A DNA stretch of 64,000 nucleotides, from assembly GCA_030247855.1 (NCBI GenBank), contig JAPDRN010000051.1, forward strand, positions 157,603 to 221,602, read 5' to 3'. The notes under the pieces are model-generated. The model was not told where the DNA came from. It did no database searches and saw nothing but the letters and a program-made list of their open reading frames with translations. The DNA is from Knufia peltigerae (taxonomy: Eukaryota; Ascomycota; Eurotiomycetes; Chaetothyriales; Trichomeriaceae). Position numbers and translations under genes: made by a program. Each line of letters opens with the position of its first letter. The first letter of the stretch is position 1. Shown in pieces: positions 56,638-64,000 of the stretch.

Positions 56638-57262
56638 CCACGTGTATGTAATTTTCTCTCTCTCTCTCTCTCTCTCTCTTCTTGGAAATCCCAATTGAGG
56701 ATCTGATGGAGATTTTTGATAGAGATCTGTGGCGTCAAAATGAAAACAAACAAACCAAAAACAAAACACGCACTTGTCACTTGAAAAAGTTTTTGATTCA
56801 GACAAAAAATGAACCAAAAGGTCTGGTGTCTTGACATGTCAAAACCAAAGTTGTTTCTTCCTTGAAAAGTCTCAGTCCGAACAGCGTTGATGAAAGGCAT
56901 ATATCATGGAAAAGACTGGCAATAGTTGTGAGTATGTTTCGGACTCCTGCATCGTAGTAACCACTACTTCCAAGGTCTTCTTACGACATGTACAGAGTAA
57001 ACCATGTTTGTGCAGATTAGCTGACAAGTTCCTAGAAACAATAAGACTGTTTCTATGATTCAAAGTGACATTCGATACGAAGGCTATATTGAGGCAAAGT
57101 GCCAGACGATTCCAACATCCCAAACATAAACTCCAGGTAACTCCCGTACGACCCCCTGAAAACCCTGTCCGCGCCTGCGCGTAAAGTAGAGCGAAACCCA
57201 CCATGAGAGGAATAATCCCAATTAGGAGGAAAATTTGACATTTACTGGGCCGGGTCAGCATT
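56638..57262. other. Intergenic region with (TC)n microsatellite
   Basis: 625 bp between convergent genes. A pure (TC)n run lies at 56655-56679. A 129-codon minus-strand ORF (56872-57261) with one hydrophobic segment is probably random. Confidence 0.45.
56655..56679 (+). repeat. (TC)n dinucleotide microsatellite
   Basis: About 12 TC units just after the stop of the 188-residue ORF. Confidence 0.9.
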
Positions 57263-58372
57263 TTACAACGTCAGCCTCGCCAAATACCAGAACCAAGGAC
57301 ATATGAGACCCCTTGTAACCTCGAAGCAAGGTCGACCGTGCGGGAACCACTTGCGGTCGTGGTAACAGTATCGGTACTTCTCCAGGATCGCACTGCGGGA
57401 CAACCGCTGTCTCAAGAGCTCCCATTCCAAGCTAGGAAGGAGCGGATCCTCCCAATATCTGCTCATCAGATTCCATACTTCGTCAGGTATCACGTCCTTT
57501 CTGCCTCGGTTCAGCTTGAAATGGCTATTCCACCAACTCTGCGATCCATGCCACACCGAAGATATACAGAGTAGATCATCTTCTGGGTATTTGTCTTCAA
57601 GGATGGGGTAATTATGCCATGCAGAGTATCGGCGTAAAGCCAGGACGAAGAACATGCCGCGAGTCGGGTAAAGGTCGAGCTTGTTGTGAAGTTCCCAGAT
57701 AAAATCTCGTTCGCCGCGAGGTCCAGGTTTGGTGGGTCTGTGTCTAAACACGTTGTACGCCTGCAACATTCTGGGTATCTCCGCTGTGACCGATTTGGGG
57801 CACACCTCAAGTAATTTGTCGACTCGGCCGGTCGTGAGGACACGATCGTAGTGCCGATGCGAAGTGAGAGCCAAACAAACTGCCGACGGCGGGTCGAGAT
57901 GTGACACTATGAGGCTGGTAAGTTCAGCTGGCAGTGATCATAGCGTGGGCGGTGGTCGAAAGTCGATGGAGATTTTGGAAGGGTCCTGAAGACGGCATGG
58001 GACGTAGGATATTGCTCGTCGCTTGTGTTTGACTTGTGACTTGCGGCGCCTGTCGTTAGATCTGATAATGTTAGCTCCTTCCGCCTTCCGCACAGGAACA
58101 CTGACTGGAGGGTTGGAAGAGGTCAAGGGGGCACCGAAATGAAAGTCGATCGGAGTCGTCAACACCAAAAATGCTGCGTCGGTTGAGGCAGTTTCAGAGA
58201 CACATGGGCCGAGACTGGTGTGAGATGAATGGCTCGTCAGGTCTCTCACCCCGATTGTGATCTCTCCAATTTCAGTATCAGTATCAGAATCAGCATCAGC
58301 TTGTCGAAAGGGATTCGAGGTCGGAGCTCCATCCGCTTGAAGCGTGTCAAGAGCTCTCATCTCAGAGTCCAT
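57263..58372 (-). CDS. F-box-like gene, interrupted by an in-frame TGA (possible pseudogene)
   Basis: From the ATG at 58372 (MDSEMRALDTLQADG) the frame is open for 144 codons, then meets TGA at 57940-57938. The same frame continues directly with SLPAELTSLIVSHLDPPS, a good F-box start, and runs 214 further codons with Trp/Arg-rich sequence to 57263. The downstream part has no ATG of its own; its apparent first codon is GTG. Either the TGA is a disabling mutation, or a weak intron removes it. A CTGCCAG acceptor lies just after the TGA, but I found no strong donor in the required phase. The product would resemble small fungal F-box proteins. The function is unknown. Confidence 0.45.
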
Positions 58373-59019
58373 GTCGATTCTCCGTCCGTCAGGCGTTCCT
58401 GTGAGAGTGGGATCGGGAATCGTAAATGGTGTTTGGAAGAAGTCGAGAAAATGGAAAAGAAGAAGGCATGTATACAAGTATAGATATAGACGAGCGATAA
58501 GACAAAGGAAGCACCTGCTGTTAGGAAAGGCAGAGGCAGCATATAAATGGTTCCCCCTTTTGAGGAAGTAGGCGGCTTTGACAGTTGAAGCAAACACTTC
58601 TAGACACGTCTCATTGTTCAACGAGTTGACGATTCTTACTCACCTGCACCATGTTTGTCACCGTTGTATAGAAAGGAACAAGGCGGCCTTTTGTTACCAT
58701 TGTAGGTACTTATAACGCACTGTTTGAAGTCGTTGTTTCTGTCACAACCTCATATACTCGGCTCAGTTGCCTTGTGCAGACGTATGGGAGTTCAGCCTCG
58801 TAGCCTCGCCGTGAGCCTCGCCTTTGCTCTCAATGGGCCAAGATTTACCGCCAAGACAAAATGTGCCGCAATTTTCCCGACTCCCACATTTTCATGCAAA
58901 CTGCGCTTCAATCAACAGATTTAGTCGACGACATTGAAACCTCGATTCCGACACTTTGCAGCAACCCAAACGTTTTCCTCAAGTTGACCTTTCAAGTTCA
59001 AAAAAGGAACTCAGCAGCC
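58373..59019. promoter_or_regulatory. Divergent region between F-box-like gene and RPS21
   Basis: 647 bp between divergent starts, with a hydrophobic open stretch upstream of 58372 that is probably not translated. No other feature was seen. Confidence 0.4.
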
Positions 59020-59427
59020 ATGGAGAACGAAAAGGGAGAGATTGTCGATCTGTAAGTTACACACCAGAAACCTAAACACACACGCAGCACTGGAGAACAA
59101 GAAGAAATCCACGATTTCTTTTCCTTTGGTCGCTCCTCGAAACGTTACTCTTAAAAAGAAGCATGAAATTTCTAACTCGTTGATTTCCTTAGCTACGTCC
59201 CACGCAAGTGCAGCGCCACCAACCGCATCATCAAGGCCAAGGACCACGCCAGCGTCCAAATCAGCGTCGGCAAGGTCGACGAGAACGGACGCTACACCGG
59301 AGAGAACCAGGTCTACGCCCTCTGCGGGTTCGTGCGATCGAGAGCCGAGAGCGATGACTCCTTGAACAGACTCGCCCAGCGGGACGGTTTCCTCAAGAGC
59401 GTCTGGAGTGCGCAACCCACGAGATAA
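59020..59427 (+). CDS. RPS21: 40S ribosomal protein S21 (eS21)
   Basis: Exons 59020-59051 and 59193-59427 give 88 residues, the normal length. The junction falls inside Leu11, joining [11 protein letters not shown] to [33 protein letters not shown] and the C-terminal [15 protein letters not shown] are diagnostic for eS21, a small-subunit protein at the platform side needed for late 18S maturation. The 141-bp intron right after the first codons is typical for fungal ribosomal-protein genes. I looked for snoRNA boxes inside the intron and saw none. Confidence 0.96.
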
Positions 59428-60351
59428 GCCAAGAGCCGGGGAGGTGGACGATGGTGACAGGATCGAAGGGGATGTGATTCAAAGGGGGGGTGGTTGTGAC
59501 GTCTGTGTGAAAAATGGAATGGGATGGACGGGGATTGGGAAAAAGTGTCCTCCAATGATGCGACCAACCATTATCCATGACACTGAAGCAGAAATGCACG
59601 GAGTGAAAAGGGAGAAAACAGTCACGGTGTTGAACTGCTAAATGCAAGGATGGCACCGGGATCAACAAATTCGGGAGGTTTTCACATGTTGGCGACGCAG
59701 GGGAACTTCGACGCTCAGCAGCTATTTCATGCTCACCAGAGCTAGGATGGATGAAACTCGACAGGTAGATTTGCCGAGTAATGCCCCCCAGTTCGGCCTT
59801 GAAATGAAAAACAAACTACTACAACATTACTTTCAAAAGTCACAACCTTGGTTCCTCGTTCTTCGCGCCGTGAATCTCTCATACCTTGACCAGAGTGATA
59901 TCCGCACGTTATGAATCCTCACCCCGACCAAAGTAACAACAATATTCACGTTGTGCTACCCGTATCTGTGCTCTGACTCTTAATCTCGGAAAGTCACAGC
60001 TCTTCAGAAGGTGGCTCTTTTGTTTCTTGATGTTCGGCTTTTGTATGTATGATTTGTTTTTTTCTTTTCTACTTCCCCAGTCATGGATTGGTCTGAGGAA
60101 GCCTTGATGTGCCGGTTCAGGTCAGGTCAAAGCCACGTCGCGTTTAACAAAAGAAAAGGTCAGCAAAACTGTAGAGTAAGTTGAAAGGTCAGAAAACAGT
60201 TGGGTATCAATGTCTAGCCCTTCTTTTTGTCTTCATTCAGCAACAGATATCTTTCTCTTCCCTCGTCGTCGGCGTGTCTAGAAGTTTTTCGGCTTCTGCG
60301 TCGAACTTCCATCATCATAACTCATGGCCGTGGTCCCACAAGATAGCTCGC
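59428..60351. other. Intergenic region between RPS21 and FRS2
   Basis: 924 bp between convergent genes, with T-rich stretches around 60040-60080. No gene is supported. Confidence 0.4.
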
Positions 60352-61967
60352 TCAGTCCTTGTCTAGCCGTACAGCAGGATTCGTCTCGATGAAATTGAGA
60401 TCAACCTTGTGACCCAGCAGTTCTCGAATATTGTTCACACCATATCTTGTCGTTGGTTAGTTTTGTCGATATAAAGACTTTTCGGGGTGACTCACTTAAT
60501 CATGGTCGGTCTTTCCAGACTCAGGCCCCAACCATAGATACGCATATCCTTGGGCAGACCCATCGGTTCCAGCATTTCTGGTCTGAACATACCACTGTTT
60601 CCAATCTCCACCCACTTCTTCAACCCTTCGTGATAACTGAAAATCTCCATACTGGGCTCGGTGTATGGATTGTAGGCAGGCTTGAACCTGAGGTTCCGAA
60701 TACCCATTTTGCCGAAAAAGACCTCCATGAAACCTATCAGACCACCAAGTGTCAAGCCCCAGTCTGCAATCACACCTTCAACCTGGTGGAATTCCGCCAG
60801 ATGGGTCTGGTCGACAGTCTCGTTTCGGAAGACACGATCGATGGAGAAATATCGAGCAGGTCTCGGGTTAAGGGCCAATTTGTGCAGCATGTAGGTAGAA
60901 ATGGCGGTGGTGTGAGTTCGAAGTACAAGCCGGAGAGACTCGTCTGCCGACCAAGGGTATCTATAACCTATCGAGCCGAACTTGCCCTCCTGGTGCACAG
61001 CCTTTACGTCCTCCCAGTATTGTTTGTAGTCCAGCGTCTTTTCTCTCGACTTTGTTCGTTTGTGGGTTGCCGGCAGCTCTTTCGAGCCAGGAGCAGGAGG
61101 GATGGGATCTTCTCTCGGAGGGTCAGCCGTCGAAGGATCTGAGATGTAGAAGGTGTCTTGAAGGTCTCGGGCGGGATGCTGCTGTGGCACGAAAAGCGCA
61201 TCAAAGTTCCAGAAGCCAGTCTCCACATAACGGTTTGTAGGCATTTCTTCGAAGCCCATCTCGAAGAAGATCTCTCGAAATTCTTGCCGCACCTTGTTCA
61301 GGGGATGGAGTGCACCAGATGGTGTCGGAGCACCTTTTGCTTTGAAGTTATACGGCTTCAATTGAACGGTCTTCCACGCGCCCGAGGCCAGCATCTCCGC
61401 AGTCAAGTCCGTCTCTTCCTTGACAAACTCCGTCGAGAACTTTGGTCCCTTGGACACCTTGAAGGTCACCGTTTTTTGATCAACGACATATTTCCTCTTC
61501 TTGAAATCTGCCACAGTCTTGGGGTTGTCCAGTGACTTGTTCTGACGGATGTGTTGAAGTTGTTGTTGGACCTCGTCTACGATTTTGTCTGTCGTCGCTC
61601 TGAGAGTGTCTCCATCTTTCTTGACCCATTTCTGTCTGAAAGCGTCTCCTGAACCGAATTTTGCGACATTTGCATCACCCACCGCAGCGGGCAGGTCTAA
61701 AATTGAAAGACCTTCCAGCGCCGCTCGTACAGCCTCGAAAACTCTTGCTCCGTTGCTGCCATTCTCGGCAATTCCTTCGCCTTCTTTCGTGAGAACAAGT
61801 TGTAAGCTGTCCAACTGATCGACTTGGATGTATTCCCGTGATCTTAATCTGTCGAGTGCGGCCTTCACAGTATTGAAACTGGCATTAGGAAAGGCTTCCG
61901 AGGTGAGGACTGGTCCATCTGCTGAGGCGAGGACCTGTAGAACTTGTGAAGTCAGATCCTCTGCCAT
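60352..61967 (-). CDS. FRS2: Cytosolic phenylalanyl-tRNA synthetase alpha subunit
   Basis: Exons 61967-60496 and 60445-60352 give 521 residues. The ATG at 61967 is preferred; an ATG 66 bases upstream adds a stretch that does not look conserved. The N-terminal winged-helix DNA-binding-like region (residues 1-80) is followed by the class II catalytic core. Motif 2 is FRNETVDQTHLAEFHQ, and the Phe-site GMFRPEMLEPMG and motif 3 GWGLSLERPTMIKYG follow. The intron splits the motif-3 lysine codon, so the ORF without splicing would lose the conserved last 30 residues (NIRELLGHKVDL). The enzyme charges tRNA-Phe as an alpha2beta2 tetramer in the cytosol. Confidence 0.96.
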
Positions 61968-62583
61968 TTTTGTGTCGACTGACTTTGGGGTGGCAAGCAA
62001 GAAAGGAAAGGAACGCTTCAGAGACAAATTCAAGGTGCTTCACTTGGACATTCGAACAGACGTGAAATCGCAAATATGACTCCAATTCTGGTGGGTTAGA
62101 ATGACTCCGCAGGTTCTCAAAGCAGCATGGGCAAATTTTGGTGATGCATCACATCGCTGCTTTTATGGGTAGTCAGCCTCGTCCTCTTTTGAGCGTAACA
62201 ATTAACATCATTTTTCGGATAGACGACGAGGAGACGAAGGGAATGTGTCACATCTATTTGACCCTCAAGATCTTGACTAGAGTATTGGGTTCTCATAATC
62301 TTAACCTCACATATCGACCCATGATTTGACGAAAGGTGATTAGGGGATGAAGAAGCTCGCCGAAGTATTTGTAGCATCAGGGCCAAAGGTCTGTATACTA
62401 CCTTTGCGCCCTCCTTCAGCGTATTTTAACAGTGTTCCGGAGACTTTGATTTGGACCTTCCTCTCCAATCTACTCAAGCGCCGCTTTGATCCATGCCAAG
62501 CGTGTTGGTCCCTGCTGAATGTCTGAACTGTTCGTTTATAAAGTACATAATCGTTGACTTCACAACGTCGAGAACAAGGCCCA
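61968..62583. other. Intergenic region upstream of FRS2
   Basis: 616 bp with the FRS2 promoter and the 3' flank of the transposase-like fragment. The DDE catalytic domain expected downstream of the fragment's HTH is not present in any frame that I could read. Confidence 0.45.
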
Positions 62584-63039
62584 TCACTTGTCGTTGACAG
62601 CAGCAGCAACACTTGAGGGCACCTCGGGGAGACTTTTGCGCTTCTTTCCCTTCGCGATGCCCTCTTTGTTGAGGACTCGAACCACAGTGTCTTTGCCGAT
62701 CGTCGTACCAGCATCGTGTAGTTCGCGAAGGAGTCTGGCGTATGACCAGTTCGGATTACTCCTGGCAAGACGTAGGACCTGTCGTTTGTCGCGAGGGCTG
62801 ATCATCTCAGGTCTGCCGGAGCAGGGTCGTGATTCCTGGTCGACTCTTTAATCGGCCATTTTGATGGTGGTGCGCACCGTGGTGACCGGAAGGTCGAGTG
62901 CCTTTGCAATTTTCCCATACGAGGCGCCGACACTCCTCGCTCCGATGGTCTTTGCCCGAAGATAAGGAGTCAAGTCCTTTCCCCGGGGTCTCTTGGTTTC
63001 TTCCACCTCTCCCGAGGATGGTCGTTGTGTTGTCGTCAT
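62584..63039 (-). mobile_element. Decayed Tc1/mariner-type helix-turn-helix fragment
   Basis: Two stretches in one minus-strand frame. The first (63039-62848) has KRPRGKDLTPYLRAKTIG and SYGKIAKALDLPVTTVRTTI, a first HTH of the Tc1/mariner transposase kind. It ends in TAA after MAD. The frame reopens at once with RVDQESRPCSGRPEMISPRD, the Arg-rich linker and second HTH (RQVLRLARSNPNWSYARLL, DTVVRVLNKEGI), ending at VNDK. Such bipartite HTH plus GRP linker is typical of Tc1 transposases, but the DDE domain is missing. It is therefore a truncated, mutated remnant, or a domesticated HTH-only gene that has lost its frame. No terminal repeats were identified. Confidence 0.6.
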
Positions 63040-63371
63040 TGGTGTATTGAGAATTGCCGGAAGAGACGCGTCGCTATGTTGTGAGTGACGTGCGGGAAAG
63101 ACAATTATCGCGGAGGTGAGGTTGATCCCCCGAGACGTGAGTTATCTGATGAGAAGATCCCATGAGCCTCATCTATTGCCTCGTCACAGCATCGAGGATA
63201 TAGTCACAAATGTAATTGTTGGTGAGGTTGCATTGTACTCGAAACGGAACAGATGTTATCCTAGTGTCTCCGATGGTTGTATTGCAGAAAATTCAACCGA
63301 AAAGCCATGCCCCATGAAAATCTTGCGTCTATGCTCGAGTCTATTGCGTCTAATATACTATGGTTGTCTCT
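63040..63371. other. Intergenic region between transposase fragment and HIS4
   Basis: 332 bp including the presumed HIS4 3' UTR. Nothing else was recognised. Confidence 0.4.
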
Positions 63372-64000
63372 TTACGACTGCTTCTTTTCCATCAAACCCA
63401 GCTTTTCCATCCTCAATTCCATTGCCCGTTTATGCGCATCGAGGCCTTCGCATCGAGCAAGCTCCACGACAGCGTATCCAACCTGGCCGACACCTTGTTC
63501 GCTAACTTCACTACTCGTGATGTTCTTCATGAAACTTCCCAAGTTGACACCACTATATTGTCGAGCATACCCATACGTGGGCAAGCTATGGTTGACGCCT
63601 GCAGAGTAATCACCTACAGATTCAGGTGTCCAGCCACCGATGAAGACAGAACCAGCATTCTGAACGAGCGGAAGAACAGATCGCGGGTTGGATATTTGCA
63701 GGATCAAATGCTCGGGTGCATAGTAATTCGACCACTTGAGCGCTTCTTCCAAGTCCGGAACTGAAATGGTAACACTATGCTCAATTGCACCTCGAACAAT
63801 GTCGACCCGAGGAAGCTCATGCGCTTGTTTGTGGAGTTCATCCTCGATTGCTTGGAGCTCGTCTTGACTCAGGTCGATGGCGATAAGTACGACCTGGCTA
63901 TCCGTTCCGTGCTCTGCTTGACTCAAAAGATCACTCGCAACAAATGCTGGATCTGCCGTCTTATCAGCAATCACGAGGACTTCAGATGGCCCAGCAGGCA
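63372..64000 (-). CDS. HIS4: Histidinol dehydrogenase domain of HIS4 (3' part only)
   Basis: The frame is open to the window edge, so the 5' part is missing. The visible last 209 residues are the C-terminal half of histidinol dehydrogenase: PAGPSEVLVIADKTADP with the active-site environment, APEHLILQI, GSVFIGGWTPESVGDYSAG with the zinc-site region, HSLPTYGYARQYSG and a helical tail. In fungi this domain is the C-terminal part of the three-function His4 protein, which also has phosphoribosyl-AMP cyclohydrolase and phosphoribosyl-ATP pyrophosphohydrolase. It oxidises histidinol to histidine with NAD. Confidence 0.95.
   Translation of the reverse strand, partial: PAGPSEVLVIADKTADPAFVASDLLSQAEHGTDSQVVLIAIDLSQDELQAIEDELHKQAHELPRVDIVRGAIEHSVTISVPDLEEALKWSNYYAPEHLILQISNPRSVLPLVQNAGSVFIGGWTPESVGDYSAGVNHSLPTYGYARQYSGVNLGSFMKNITSSEVSEQGVGQVGYAVVELARCEGLDAHKRAMELRMEKLGLMEKKQS

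Noticed and set aside
56872..57261. 129-codon minus-strand ORF with one hydrophobic segment
   Set aside because: Composition is not protein-like beyond the hydrophobic stretch, no family is recognised, and it sits in a low-complexity gap.
59052..59192. Possible snoRNA in the RPS21 intron
   Set aside because: No C box, D box or H/ACA boxes could be identified.
1..64000. CRISPR arrays, bacterial operons or prophage
   Set aside because: Introns and gene families are clearly those of a fungal nucleus.

Overview
The window is nuclear DNA of a filamentous ascomycete (Pezizomycotina). Genes carry short introns (about 45-110 bp) with GTRNGN donors and TAG/CAG acceptors. Three genes encode Zn2Cys6 fungal transcription factors, and there are fungal families such as TRI12 and ACS transporters, GH55 glucanase and a DUF8004-type protein. 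The his4 gene is the fused fungal type. The order cannot be fixed from sequence alone; a black-yeast-like Eurotiomycete is plausible but unproven. I rebuilt about 26 protein genes by reading splice sites and checking codon phase across every intron. No rRNA, tRNA or CRISPR was found.

Left part (0.2-19.4 kb), accessory metabolism: a Zn2Cys6 regulator, a TRI12-type efflux pump, a 12-exon ACS-type anion symporter, a dihydroxy-acid-dehydratase (IlvD) paralogue divergent from the symporter, a second Zn2Cys6 regulator, a short-chain dehydrogenase and a third Zn2Cys6 regulator. Transporter, dehydratase, oxidoreductase and regulators together look like a small catabolic cluster, perhaps for a sugar acid or another hydroxy acid. 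This is the best candidate for an undescribed system here.

Middle part (20-41 kb), mostly housekeeping: a SNF2-RING helicase of the Uls1/Rad16 kind, an unknown Ser/Pro-rich protein, a secreted Ser/Thr-rich wall protein, RRP7 and ATP12 divergent from a 185-bp promoter, a FAD monooxygenase whose spliced form ends in the peroxisomal signal SKL, SAP18, and a convergent pair of sulfur genes. The pair is an arylsulfotransferase with a single-base frameshift and a sulfite oxidase.

Right part (41-64 kb): a DUF8004-like protein, a PLP aminotransferase, a secreted GH55 beta-1,3-glucanase, a large F-box-like protein, two poorly known small genes (one interrupted by an in-frame TGA), RPS21, phenylalanyl-tRNA synthetase alpha, a decayed Tc1/mariner-type helix-turn-helix fragment, and the 3' end of HIS4, which runs off the window.
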